64,000 nucleotides of DNA from Altericroceibacterium xinjiangense (GCF_003958635.1 NZ_RSEK01000008.1:62001-126000); one strand, 5' to 3'; positions 37,196 to 46,005 are shown, counted from the first letter of the stretch. Numbers and translations are program-made. Notes: generated by a model from the letters alone, not told the origin.

Positions 37196-39355
37196 TCAGA
37201 AAGTCTTCTTCACCCCGATCCGCACCTGCCGCGGCTCAACGATCCGGCTGTTGACGCCGAGCACGCCTTCGGCGGGCTCCCCCGGGAAGCGGGTCGCGTA
37301 GAAGTAATCGATGTCGTTATCGTCCGAATCCAGCGCGTTGAGCAGCTCTGCATGAACTTGCCACCCCGGGAACCGGCGCGGCGTCCAGGCGCTGCGCAAG
37401 TTGACCAGCATGGTCGAATCGCCGCGAACAGAGTTGTCCTCGATCAGCGCATGGGGGCCGAGATAACGCACCCGCGCTGAGGCGTTCCACTCGGGGAAAA
37501 TTGCCGAAACGCCCAGTTCACCCGCGCTCTCAAGCGCGCCGGGGACGAAGTTCTCGCCTTCCGGAAGCCCTGCGTAGCGGGCGTGGGACCCGGTCCACAC
37601 CGCGTCGAGCGCCAACCACTGGTTCGGTTTCCAGAAGCCCGTCAGTTCGTAGCCGTGCCGCCGACCGGGATCGCTCGGCTCAACCGCGCCGGAATCGCCG
37701 ACATAGATCAGCTCGCTCTCGATCGTGCTCCACCAGTACACGCCGGTCAGGATCAGCCCGCCGCGCTCAAAACGCGTGCCCAGTTCCTTGAAGGTGCCTT
37801 CGACCAGACCCGGCGCCGGATCCTCCGGATTGGTGACGCCGCGCGCGTCATTGGAATGGAAGCCTTCGCCCCAGTTGGCGTAAAGCGCGATTCCCGGCAC
37901 CACTTCGTAGTTCGCGCCGATCTTGGGGGAGAGGATCTGGTCCTCCGCCGTCCCGCTCCAGCTGTTCTCGCCTTCCAGCGCCTCTGTTTCGAACCGGTAC
38001 CAGTCGCCGCGCAGGCCGCCGGTCACCATCAGGCGGTCGGTCGGCCGCCAGATCGCCTCCCCGTATAGGCCCGCGCTGCTTTCCTCCACCTTGAAGGACC
38101 CGACGGTGAACCGCTTCACCCCGGCAGCGGTCTTGTCGAGGCCCACGGGATCGATTTCGTCGCGCCGCAATTCGGTCCCGATCCGCAGAGACAGGGACTC
38201 GTTCAAGTCGAACGCGCGCTCGACGCGCCCGCCGTATGCCCACAGCTCCTCGTACTGGCGCAATTGGTCGCCGTTGACCGGATCATCCAGGAAGAAGGTG
38301 AAGTTCGACAGCAGGCTCCAGTCATAATGCTGCGCCCAGCCGGTAATCCGCCAGGCATCGGACCGATAGTTGACCGTCAGGATCTGGCGCTCGGTCGTCC
38401 CGCGCAACGTCGGGTCCAGGGTGCCGTAGCGGTCTTCAAGCAGTGTGCCGACCGCCCGCACCGGGATCTGCTCGGTCGGGGCCCAGCTGGCATCGTAGAG
38501 GTTCAGCGTGGCCTGGAACGTGCCCGCCCCAAGCGGGGCGGAGTATTTCAGCAAGCCGGAATAGCCGCTGAAATCCTCCGGCAGTTCCCACGGGCCGTCG
38601 TTGTACTTCGCTTGCCCTACCGCCAGCAGGTCCCCACCGCCGACCGGGACGGAGCCCCCGGCGACGAAGCGGCTGTACCCGTACTGCCCCGCCTCGACCA
38701 GGGCGAACGGCTCCATCCTGTCACGCGTGGTGAGGAAGGCGGACCCGACGAAGCTGAAATCGCCGGTGTCCGCCCGGTACGGACCCTTGCGGTAGTCTAC
38801 CCGCTGGACGGTCTCGGGGATCAGGCCATTGACGTCGAGATAGCCCTGCCCGTGCCCATGGGTGCGGAAGTTCATGGGCGTGTCATCGATATAGACCGCA
38901 AAGTCGGTGCCGTGATCGAGATTGAAGCCCCGCAGGAAGTACTGGTTGGCCTTCCCGCCCCCGGAATGCTGGGTTGCGATCATCCCCGGCACCGCTTCCA
39001 GCAGTTCGGCGGGTCGCAGCAGCGGCCGCACCACCAGATCCGCCCCGGCCACGCCGCCTTCGCTGGCGGCCACTGCCTCGCCGATCCGCCTCTCGCCGCG
39101 TCCGTAGACGGTGATCACCGGCATGTCGGTGGGGATCTCAAAACATTCGGGCGGGGTTGCGCCCGGCGGGGCACCGACCGGCAGCTCGCAGGATGCGTCA
39201 AACGCTTCCTCAACGGTGTCCCGGGGATCGGCGTCCTGGGCCAAAGCCGGGGCGGCCGAAGCGATCAGCGCAGCCGTTGCCAAGCCGGCGAGCAGAACCG
39301 GGCGTCGCCGTTGCGCACGGCGGGTACTCAGAAGGGTGTCGGAAGGAAGGATCAA
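37196..39355 (-). CDS. TonB-dependent outer-membrane receptor
   Basis: 719 residues from a TTG at 39355. Signal peptide: RRRPVLLAGLATAALIASAA, cleaved after ALA. The plug domain includes PAELLEAVPGMIATQHSGGG and YFLRGFNLDHGTDFAVYIDD; the barrel ends with the terminal Phe (RIGVKKTF). The ligand is unknown. Its neighbours, a LigM-type demethylase and a membrane-anchored regulator, make import of lignin-derived aromatics or of a metal complex plausible (inference). The start is uncertain because no good ribosome site precedes the TTG. Confidence 0.87.
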   Translation of the reverse strand: MILPSDTLLSTRRAQRRRPVLLAGLATAALIASAAPALAQDADPRDTVEEAFDASCELPVGAPPGATPPECFEIPTDMPVITVYGRGERRIGEAVAASEGGVAGADLVVRPLLRPAELLEAVPGMIATQHSGGGKANQYFLRGFNLDHGTDFAVYIDDTPMNFRTHGHGQGYLDVNGLIPETVQRVDYRKGPYRADTGDFSFVGSAFLTTRDRMEPFALVEAGQYGYSRFVAGGSVPVGGGDLLAVGQAKYNDGPWELPEDFSGYSGLLKYSAPLGAGTFQATLNLYDASWAPTEQIPVRAVGTLLEDRYGTLDPTLRGTTERQILTVNYRSDAWRITGWAQHYDWSLLSNFTFFLDDPVNGDQLRQYEELWAYGGRVERAFDLNESLSLRIGTELRRDEIDPVGLDKTAAGVKRFTVGSFKVEESSAGLYGEAIWRPTDRLMVTGGLRGDWYRFETEALEGENSWSGTAEDQILSPKIGANYEVVPGIALYANWGEGFHSNDARGVTNPEDPAPGLVEGTFKELGTRFERGGLILTGVYWWSTIESELIYVGDSGAVEPSDPGRRHGYELTGFWKPNQWLALDAVWTGSHARYAGLPEGENFVPGALESAGELGVSAIFPEWNASARVRYLGPHALIEDNSVRGDSTMLVNLRSAWTPRRFPGWQVHAELLNALDSDDNDIDYFYATRFPGEPAEGVLGVNSRIVEPRQVRIGVKKTF

Positions 39356-39435
39356 GATGGTGTCCGAAGGATTGCCTGTTCCACCCTGAGTGGTGGCGCC
39401 CGATGGTCAAACCAAGTTAATTACGGTAATCCGCG

Positions 39436-39453
39436 CGTTACACGAACGTTACA
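39436..39453. promoter_or_regulatory. Direct repeat CGTTACA spaced by 11 bases
   Basis: CGTTACA at 39436-39442 and again at 39447-39453, one helical turn apart. This layout suits dimers of OmpR-type winged-helix proteins. It lies 25 bases before the regulator gene at 39478 and about 80 from the divergent TonB receptor gene. Confidence 0.5.
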
Positions 39454-39477
39454 TCCGCCTTTCCCGCAGGAGTTCCC

Positions 39478-40728
39478 TTGTCCCGAAGCCAGTTTCAAGC
39501 GGCGGACCGCCGGGCAAGCGCCTTCGCTGCCGAGGTCGACCGCGTGCGCGACAGCGGCACCTTGGGCGCGACCGGGCGCCTGCGCGACTTGTTCGATTTT
39601 CTTGCCGCCCGGGGCAATGCGGCCGAGCCGGTCAGCCAGGCCGAGATATCCGGGGCCGTATTCGGCCAGACCGAAAGCATCGCCGACGATGCGACGGTGC
39701 GGGTGTACATTCACCGACTGCGCAAGCGGCTGGACGATTTCTACGTCGAGGCGGGCGAAGACGCCCCCCGCCTGACGATTCCTCCTGGAATTTATGCCCT
39801 TCGCCTGCTGCAGGACGCCGCGCACCCCGATCCCGCTCCTTCAGGGCTCGGGCCGCGCCGGTGGCGAGCGGCGCTGCCCACAGCACTGATGGTCGCCCTT
39901 GGGGTCCTGCTGGTTGCCGGCGCCTTTCTGCTCGGGCGCAGTAATCGGGTGGGGGCGCAGCTGCCGGAACCCAACGCGATGTGGCAGCCGTTCCTCGCAT
40001 CAGACCGGCCAATCGTGGTCGTGCTCGGCGACTACTACATCTTCGGCGAGATCGATCCCGTTCGGCCCGAGACGGGCCGGCTGATCCGCGACTTTGCGAT
40101 CAACTCCCCCACCGACCTCGCCCGGGCGCAGGAACGGGACGTCGGGCGCTACGGGAACGCGGAAGATGTCGGGCTGAATTACCTGCCATTCTCCAGTGCC
40201 TATGCCCTGCGCGCCCTGATGCCGATCCTGGCGCAGCACGAACAGCCGGTGGAGGTGATGCCTGCCTCTGCGGTGGACAGCGACACCCTGCGCAACTTCA
40301 ATGTGGTCTATGTCGGCCTGATCAGCGGGATGGGCTTGCTCGAGGACATCAACTTCATGCAATCGACCTTCGCCGTCGGCCCCAGCTACGACGAGCTGAT
40401 CGACCTGAAGACAAACCGCGACTACGTCAGCGAGGAAGCGCGCCAGCTTTCATCCGGCCAGTATTACCGCGACTACGCCTATGTATCCCAGTTTCGCGAA
40501 CCCGGCGGCGCGCTGGTCGCGGTTGTTGCGGGAGCGCGAGACACGGCCTTGCGCGGCATTGCCCCGGTCATCGCCGGTCCCGCGCTGCCGGAACCGGTCG
40601 CGAAGTTGGCCGCCGATTCCGGCCCGCCAGGCTTCGAAGTCCTGTTCGAGGTAATCGGGCACCAGGGATCCGATCTGAAGGATCGCCTGATCGACGCGCG
40701 TCCCCGCACCGTCCCCGCAACGCGCTAG
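39478..40728 (+). CDS. Membrane-anchored winged-helix regulator (ToxR/CadC-like layout)
   Basis: 416 residues from a TTG with a strong AGGAG seven bases upstream. Residues about 30-115 form an OmpR-like winged helix (DLFDFLAARG, then VSQAEISGAVFGQT, then DDATVRVYIHRLRKRLDDFY). One membrane helix follows (about 138-156, LMVALGVLLVAGAFLLGRS). The remaining 260 residues are periplasmic, with no family I recognise (VVVLGDYYIFGEIDP, FNVVYVGLISGMG). It probably senses an envelope signal and controls the divergent TonB receptor gene. Direct repeats for such a protein lie just upstream. Confidence 0.8.
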   Translation: MSRSQFQAADRRASAFAAEVDRVRDSGTLGATGRLRDLFDFLAARGNAAEPVSQAEISGAVFGQTESIADDATVRVYIHRLRKRLDDFYVEAGEDAPRLTIPPGIYALRLLQDAAHPDPAPSGLGPRRWRAALPTALMVALGVLLVAGAFLLGRSNRVGAQLPEPNAMWQPFLASDRPIVVVLGDYYIFGEIDPVRPETGRLIRDFAINSPTDLARAQERDVGRYGNAEDVGLNYLPFSSAYALRALMPILAQHEQPVEVMPASAVDSDTLRNFNVVYVGLISGMGLLEDINFMQSTFAVGPSYDELIDLKTNRDYVSEEARQLSSGQYYRDYAYVSQFREPGGALVAVVAGARDTALRGIAPVIAGPALPEPVAKLAADSGPPGFEVLFEVIGHQGSDLKDRLIDARPRTVPATR

Positions 40729-40785
40729 AGCCGTTTCGCCATCATCCGCTGCCCAGCCGATGCTTGCCGCCGGCTGTTGTGCGCT

Positions 40786-41547
40786 TCAGCCGCTCTGGAG
40801 CAAGTCTGCGGTGCGGACGAGCAGCTCTTCCGCTCGCGCTTCCACTTCCTCGCTGTAGCGCGCCACCGGAACAGCGATCGATAGCGCGCCGATGACATCG
40901 CCCCCGATCCACACCACCCGGCCAATGCCGCGAATGCCCAGGCTGAACTCCTCGGTTGTCCGCGCAAAGCCGGTCTTGCGGATTTGCGCGATTTCGCGAC
41001 GAAGACCCTTTTCGCCGACTTCGGTCGACGGCGTGAACCGCTGGCGCTGCGTCTCGGCAAAGTAGCGGTCGAGTTCCGCATCCGGCAGGGCGGCCAGCAG
41101 CGCCTTGCCCGAGGCAAGTGGATGCATCGGCAGCCGCTGCCCGGTGGGCACGGAGTAGCGCAGCGCCTGCTCGCTCGATTCGGTCACCAGCGCCTCAAGC
41201 TCCCAGCCGGTGCGCACGAAGAAGCTGGCGGTTTCGTTCAACTGGACCCGCAAGGTGCGCACCAGCGGCGCGGTGCGTTCCGCCAGGCTGAACCCGCCCG
41301 GACGCGCCTGTAGCCGAGCCAGGCCCGGCCCGGCCCGGTAACGCCGCGAATCGCGCGTCAGGTACCCGCGCTCCACCAAGGTGGAGAGCAGGTACGACAA
41401 GCTGGAAACCGGAATGCCGAGCGCGGTGGCGATTTCCTGCGCCACCATCGGCCGATCGTGCGCCACGACATATTCGATAATGTCGAGCGTGCGGATCGCC
41501 GACTTGACCTGGCTTGACTGGGTCGCCGGAGAGGGGCCCTCCGTCAT
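40786..41547 (-). CDS. IclR family transcriptional regulator
   Basis: 253 residues from ATG 41547, two bases after the stop of the MetE-like gene. The N-terminal winged helix (about 10-70) includes VKSAIRTLDIIEYVVAHDRP and GIPVSSLSYLLSTLVERGYL; the effector domain shows LPMHPLASGKALLAALP and GIRGIGRVVWIGGDVIGALS. IclR proteins often govern aromatic catabolism. As second gene of the metE-like operon, it is the best candidate to bind the shared palindromes at 34892 and 42708. Confidence 0.92.
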   Translation of the reverse strand: MTEGPSPATQSSQVKSAIRTLDIIEYVVAHDRPMVAQEIATALGIPVSSLSYLLSTLVERGYLTRDSRRYRAGPGLARLQARPGGFSLAERTAPLVRTLRVQLNETASFFVRTGWELEALVTESSEQALRYSVPTGQRLPMHPLASGKALLAALPDAELDRYFAETQRQRFTPSTEVGEKGLRREIAQIRKTGFARTTEEFSLGIRGIGRVVWIGGDVIGALSIAVPVARYSEEVEARAEELLVRTADLLQSG

Positions 41548-41549
41548 GC

Positions 41550-42677
41550 CTACCCGATCCGCTTGTCCGCGATATCCGCGCCTTCCCGCAGCGCTGCCAG
41601 CTTCTTCCACGCGACCGCGGGATCGATCTTTCCGTACCCGGCAAACGTACCGAACCCGCAATCGGAGCTGGCGATCACGCGGTCCTTGCCGACGAATGCG
41701 GCGTAGCGTTCGATCCGCTGGGCAATCAATTCGGGGGTTTCGAGGTAGTTCGAACAGGAATCGATCAGCCCGGGGGCAAGGATCTTGTCCTGCGGCAGCT
41801 TCGCGTCGCGCCAGACCACCCATTCGTGCTCATGCCGGGGGTTTGCGCCTTCGAACAGGATCGTCGCCGGCCGTGCGGAGAGCACGATGTCGATGATCTT
41901 CTCAAGCGGAATGTCGAAATCGTGCGGGCCCTCGTAATTGCCCCAGCAGACGTGCATCCGCAGCATTTCCGGCGCGATGTTCGCGGTGGCGGCGTTCAAC
42001 GCCTCGACGTTGGCGGAAATCGTGCGGAGGAATTCGTCCTCGCTCTGGTCCTGGTAGCCCGTGTGCCGGCTCATTGCGAGATCGGGGCAATCGAGCTGAA
42101 GCTGGAAGCCCGCCGCGACGATCGCCTCGTACTCGGGCCGCATCGCGTCGGCCAGATCGGCCAGATAGGCCTCGTGGCTCGGGTAGAACTGGTTCGGCTG
42201 GAACGCCGTGATCAGCCCGGGAGACGCCGAGTTCAGGAAGCCTTTCACCCCGTTGCCGTGCCGGTCCATCGCGGTCCGGAACCGGCGGATGTCGTCGTGC
42301 AGCGGCTGCAGGTTGACCAGTTCCACCTTGCCGATGGCGCTGGCGCGAGTGAATTCCTGCGCACCCATGATATGCGACAGCTTCTGCGCCAGGTCCGGCA
42401 CGGCTGCCAAGTCCAGCGCGGGCTTGCGCGGGCTGTGCCCGCCGAAGCCGGACAGACGCTCAATGATATAAGTGGAATAGCCGACCTTGCCGAGTTCTCC
42501 GTCGCTGACGACCGAAACTCCGGCTTCGACTTGCTGGCGGACCGCCTGGTCCACGGCATCCTGCACCAGCCGGTCGAACTCGGCTTCGTCATAAGCCTCG
42601 CCCTTGTCGCGGGCGAGGAGCAGCGGAACGAGTTCGGGCCCGCGCGGCAGGCTTCCGACATGAGTGGTCTGGATCAC
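41550..42677 (-). CDS. MetE C-terminal-domain protein (cobalamin-independent methionine synthase II family)
   Basis: 375 residues from GTG 42677, eight bases after AAGGGG (another GTG lies at 42686). Only the catalytic half of MetE is present. The zinc ligand set is kept: His242 and Cys244 (RMHVCWGNYEG), Glu276 (LFEGANPR) and Cys340 (SDCGFGTF). The N-terminal TTHVGSLPRG and SDGELGKVGYS are family marks. Homologues act as methionine synthases with other methyl donors or as alkyl transferases such as epoxyalkane:CoM transferase. In this context it may take methyl groups from the demethylation pathway; that is inference. Confidence 0.85.
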   Translation of the reverse strand: MIQTTHVGSLPRGPELVPLLLARDKGEAYDEAEFDRLVQDAVDQAVRQQVEAGVSVVSDGELGKVGYSTYIIERLSGFGGHSPRKPALDLAAVPDLAQKLSHIMGAQEFTRASAIGKVELVNLQPLHDDIRRFRTAMDRHGNGVKGFLNSASPGLITAFQPNQFYPSHEAYLADLADAMRPEYEAIVAAGFQLQLDCPDLAMSRHTGYQDQSEDEFLRTISANVEALNAATANIAPEMLRMHVCWGNYEGPHDFDIPLEKIIDIVLSARPATILFEGANPRHEHEWVVWRDAKLPQDKILAPGLIDSCSNYLETPELIAQRIERYAAFVGKDRVIASSDCGFGTFAGYGKIDPAVAWKKLAALREGADIADKRIG

Positions 42678-42707
42678 GAATAGCACCCCTTTTCAGAGGG
42701 CACCGTA

Positions 42708-42723
42708 TTTCACGTATGCGAAA
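42708..42723. promoter_or_regulatory. Candidate IclR operator upstream of the metE-like/iclR operon
   Basis: On the minus strand TTTCGCATACGTGAAA, 31 bases before the GTG at 42677. It matches the palindrome at 34892-34907 at 13 of 16 positions, with conserved TTTCG and GAAA ends. Confidence 0.65.
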
Positions 42724-42740
42724 TTAACGCAAGCGCGAAG

Positions 42741-43136
42741 CTAGGGCACGATGGCGCAGCCGACGCTTTCGATCTTCCCATCCTTCAGGTGATAATGGAT
42801 ATACTGGCGCATTTCCTGGACCTCGCCTTTCCGGATCGGGAAAAACTCGTCGAGGTTGCGAGCCTTGAGCTCCTCGGGGGTAAGATCCGCGATTCCTTCG
42901 ACCCGGACGATCCCTTCGACCGCCGTCAGATTGTCGCTATGGGCAAACCGTTCGACACGGACCGTTTCACGCACGTAGGTGTGCAGGAAGGTGTAGAACT
43001 CCCGCAGCTGCTCCCGCGTGGTGATCTCGACCCCGAAGAAGGCCATCCGCGGGTTCGGGCCGTAAAAATCGAACACCGCGTCATAGTCGCGAGCGTTGAA
43101 GGCTTCGACGTAGCGGTCATAGTCCTGGCGGTTCAT
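42741..43136 (-). CDS. SnoaL/NTF2-like protein
   Basis: 131 residues, single NTF2-like cone fold: opening YDRYVEAFNARDYDAVFDFY, middle EFYTFLHTYVRETVRVERFA and final HYHLKDGKIESVGCAIVP. Many such proteins are isomerases, cyclases or dehydratases in catabolic clusters. It is divergent from the GMC oxidoreductase, sharing a 63-base control region with a perfect palindrome. The very long open frame on this strand upstream of the ATG is a shadow of the GMC gene. Confidence 0.82.
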   Translation of the reverse strand: MNRQDYDRYVEAFNARDYDAVFDFYGPNPRMAFFGVEITTREQLREFYTFLHTYVRETVRVERFAHSDNLTAVEGIVRVEGIADLTPEELKARNLDEFFPIRKGEVQEMRQYIHYHLKDGKIESVGCAIVP

Positions 43137-43164
43137 CTTGCGCTCCTCTCCTTGCCTTGCTTTG

Positions 43165-43176
43165 TAACGATCGTTA
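43165..43176. promoter_or_regulatory. Perfect palindrome TAACGATCGTTA in a divergent promoter
   Basis: Twelve-base perfect palindrome, with weaker symmetry outside (TGC/GCA). It is centred between the SnoaL-like gene (start 43136, minus) and the GMC gene (start 43200, plus). The form is typical of TetR-family operators. No TetR gene is in the window. Confidence 0.6.
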
Positions 43177-43199
43177 GCAAGGCCGCAAGGAGAGAGACG

Positions 43200-44855
43200 A
43201 TGGCCGGAAGCAGCGAACATTTCGATTACATTGTGGTGGGTGCAGGCAGCGCGGGCTGCGTCGTCGCCGCACGGCTGAGCGAAGACCCCCACGTGAACGT
43301 CCTGCTGCTTGAGGCCGGTCAGCGGGACGAACACCCCTATCTCAAGATGCCGCTGGCTTTCCTGAAGGCCATGCCGGACCCGCGGTTCAACTGGCCCTAC
43401 ATGACGGAGCCGGAACCGCACCTCAATGGACGCCAGTTGCCGCTGCCGCGCGGCAAGGTGATGGGCGGATCGGGCTCCATCAACGGGATGTTCGCGATGC
43501 GCGGCCACCCGCGCGATTACGACCAGTGGGCGCAGATGGGCGCGCGCGGCTGGTCCTATGCCGATGTCCTGCCGTATTTCCGCAAGCTGGAGAACAGCTG
43601 GCGCGGCGACAGCACCTATCACGGCACGCAAGGCCCGGTGAAGGTTCGCCCGATCGACCTGCCGGAGCTGCATCATGAACGCATGATGCAGACCGCGCAT
43701 GCCGCCGGACTTCCGACCAGCGAGGATCTGGCCGGGGACGTGCCGGAAGGATTCGCCCGGGGGGAGCAGACGGTCGACGAGAAGGGCCGCCGGGTCAGTG
43801 CAGCCACTGCCTACATCAAGCCGGCGCTGGGACGGCGCAATCTCGATGTACGGTCCGGCGTGCTCGTCCGCCGCGTGGTGTTCGACGGCAAGCGCTGCGT
43901 GGGCGTGGAAATCGACACGCCCGAAGGCGCGCAGGTGATCCGCGCCCGGCGCGAAGTTGTCCTCTCCGGCGGAGCCTACAATTCCCCGCACTTGCTGATG
44001 CTGTCCGGCATTGGCCCCGCCGAGCACCTGCGCGAGCATGGGATCGACGTGCTGCACGACAGCCCCGGCGTCGGCCGCAACCTGCAGGAACACCCCACCG
44101 CCTCGCTGGAATTCAACGCCAGCCAGCCGGTCACTTTCCTCAACCAGTTGCGGTGGGACAAGATCGCTCTCAACTCGGTCCGCTGGGCGCTGTTCGGCAC
44201 CGGGCCGATGGCGACCCAGGTCAACAGCTGCAACGTGGTCGTCCGCACGGCGGATCACCTCGACCGCCCGGACCTGCAGATCATGGTTAACCCCATCCGC
44301 TTCGATGCCCAGACCTGGTTCCCTGGCGTGCGCGCGGTGCAGGAGCATGTCTGGTGGGCCGGTCTTGTCCAGCTTCACCCCGAAAGCCGCGGCTGGGTGA
44401 ACTTGCGCAGCGCCGACCCGCGTGAAACCGCGGCGGTCACGCTCAACATCCTGGCGACTGAGGAAGACCGCGCGCAGATGCGCCGCTCCGTCCGGATGGC
44501 GCGCAAGATCTACAACACCCCGCCGATGAGCGAATATGTCGGCAGCGAACGCACCCCGGGGGCACAGGTCGAGACCGACGAGGAACTGGACGCCTACATC
44601 GCGGCCAGCTGCTATGTCGCGCAGCACCCGACCAGCACCTGCGCGATGGCGATGGGCGACCGTTCGGTGGTCGATTCGGAACTGCGCGTCCTTGGGGTTG
44701 AAGGCCTGCGGGTGGCGGATTGCTCGGTCATGCCGACGGTTCCGGGCGGCAACACCAACTTGTCCGCGATCATGGTCGGTGAAAAGTGCGCCGACCTGAT
44801 CAAGGGCGAAGTCCTGCCGGCCGCCGAAGTCCCGAATCTCGAGCACGCGGCATGA
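43200..44855 (+). CDS. GMC family oxidoreductase (choline/alcohol dehydrogenase-like)
   Basis: 551 residues. FAD-binding start YIVVGAGSAGCVVAARLSED, GMC signature 1 LPRGKVMGGSGSINGMFAMR, signature 2 VLSGGAYNSPHLLMLSGIGP and the C-terminal active-site CYVAQHPTSTCAM with its catalytic histidine are all intact. It oxidises a primary or secondary alcohol; the substrate is unknown. It is the first gene of a tight operon with two small genes and an SDR (four-base overlap with the next gene). Confidence 0.92.
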   Translation: MAGSSEHFDYIVVGAGSAGCVVAARLSEDPHVNVLLLEAGQRDEHPYLKMPLAFLKAMPDPRFNWPYMTEPEPHLNGRQLPLPRGKVMGGSGSINGMFAMRGHPRDYDQWAQMGARGWSYADVLPYFRKLENSWRGDSTYHGTQGPVKVRPIDLPELHHERMMQTAHAAGLPTSEDLAGDVPEGFARGEQTVDEKGRRVSAATAYIKPALGRRNLDVRSGVLVRRVVFDGKRCVGVEIDTPEGAQVIRARREVVLSGGAYNSPHLLMLSGIGPAEHLREHGIDVLHDSPGVGRNLQEHPTASLEFNASQPVTFLNQLRWDKIALNSVRWALFGTGPMATQVNSCNVVVRTADHLDRPDLQIMVNPIRFDAQTWFPGVRAVQEHVWWAGLVQLHPESRGWVNLRSADPRETAAVTLNILATEEDRAQMRRSVRMARKIYNTPPMSEYVGSERTPGAQVETDEELDAYIAASCYVAQHPTSTCAMAMGDRSVVDSELRVLGVEGLRVADCSVMPTVPGGNTNLSAIMVGEKCADLIKGEVLPAAEVPNLEHAA

Positions 44856-45241
44856 GCCGGACCGCGCAGGAGGAAGCAAATCTCGCCCTCGTGCTCGGGT
44901 TGTTTCGTGACGTGCTGAACCCGATGGATTCGGGCGCGGTGGACCGGTTCATCGCGCCCGACTACGTCCAGCACAACCAGTCGGTCGAGCCGGGGCGGGA
45001 GCCGCTCAAGCGCTTTCTCGACATGATTCGGGAGCAGACACCCGACGCGGTGCACGACGTGAAGCGCGCGTTCGTGGACGGCGACCACGTGACCGTTCAC
45101 TATCACGTGCGCCGCTGGCCCGACGATCTCGGCTGGGCGGTGATCGACATCTTCCGGGTTGAGAACGGACTGATCGTCGAACACTGGGACGTGATGCAGG
45201 ACGTGGTCGAGGGCGGCCCGAACCCGATTTCACCATTTTGA
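44852..45241 (+). CDS. SnoaL/NTF2-like protein
   Basis: 129 residues; start overlaps the GMC stop (ATGA). Predicted-ester-cyclase type: ALVLGLFRDVLNPMDSGAVD, FIAPDYVQHNQSVEPGREPL, and the closing VENGLIVEHWDVMQDV, which resembles uncharacterised NTF2-like proteins often annotated as SnoaL. It may act on the oxidation product of the GMC enzyme. It overlaps the leader of the SDR gene. Confidence 0.84.
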   Translation: MSRTAQEEANLALVLGLFRDVLNPMDSGAVDRFIAPDYVQHNQSVEPGREPLKRFLDMIREQTPDAVHDVKRAFVDGDHVTVHYHVRRWPDDLGWAVIDIFRVENGLIVEHWDVMQDVVEGGPNPISPF

Positions 45242-45252
45242 GGGAGAGCCAG

Positions 45253-46005
45253 GTGACACGTTTTCAGGACAAGGTCGTCCTCGTGCTCGGCGGCAACAGC
45301 GGGATCGGCCTCGCGTCGGCCCAGGCCTTTGCCAAGGAAGGCGCGAAAGTGCGGATTACCGGCCGCAACCAGCAGACGCTGGACGAAGCGGTGAGCGCCA
45401 TTCCGGGGGCCAAGGGCTTCCAGTCGGACATCGCCGACATCGCTTCGACGGAGCAGGTGATTTCCGCCATCGAGGCGGAAGACGGACGGATCGACGTGCT
45501 CTACGTTAACGCCGGGGTCGGCGGGTTCGCTCCCTTGCGTGACGTAACCGAGGACGCGTGGGACCACGTCCATTCGGTCAATCTCAAAGGCTGCATATTT
45601 GCGATCCAGAAGGCCGTGCGCCTGATGGGCAAGGGCGGCGCGATCATCGTTACCGGGTCGATTGGTGCCCATGCCTCTCTGCCCGGCAATCTGGCCTACG
45701 CCGCCGCCAAGGGCGGGCTCTACGCCGCCGTGAAGGTGATTGCCGGCGAACTGGTGAGCGAGGGCATCCGGGTAAACATGGTTAGCCCGGGACCGATCGA
45801 CACGCCGCTGCTTTATCGCAATCCGGGCATGAGCGACGAAGCGGTCGCCGCGCTCAAGGACAAGATGATCGAGAACATCCCGATGCACCGGATGGGACAA
45901 AGCGAGGAAGTTGCCCGTACGGTGCTGTTCCTCGCCTCCGACGAGGCATCGTTCATTACCGCCGCGAACCTGTTCGTCGATGGCGGCCTGCTGGAGCTTC
46001 GCTGA
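45253..46005 (+). CDS. Short-chain dehydrogenase/reductase
   Basis: 250 residues from GTG 45253, seven bases after GGGAGA (TTG 45238 is possible but inside the previous gene's stop). The cofactor motif VLGGNSGIGLASAQAFAKEG and the catalytic SIGAHASLPGNLAYAAAKGG (Ser, Tyr-x3-Lys) are intact; LFVDGGLLELR ends the protein. It would interconvert an alcohol and a ketone, next to a GMC dehydrogenase. One base is shared with the following gene. Confidence 0.92.
   Translation: MTRFQDKVVLVLGGNSGIGLASAQAFAKEGAKVRITGRNQQTLDEAVSAIPGAKGFQSDIADIASTEQVISAIEAEDGRIDVLYVNAGVGGFAPLRDVTEDAWDHVHSVNLKGCIFAIQKAVRLMGKGGAIIVTGSIGAHASLPGNLAYAAAKGGLYAAVKVIAGELVSEGIRVNMVSPGPIDTPLLYRNPGMSDEAVAALKDKMIENIPMHRMGQSEEVARTVLFLASDEASFITAANLFVDGGLLELR

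Noticed and set aside
42741..44879. 712-codon minus-strand frame leading into the SnoaL-like gene
   Set aside because: Only the last 131 codons (from ATG 43136) are protein-like; the rest mirrors the GMC gene.
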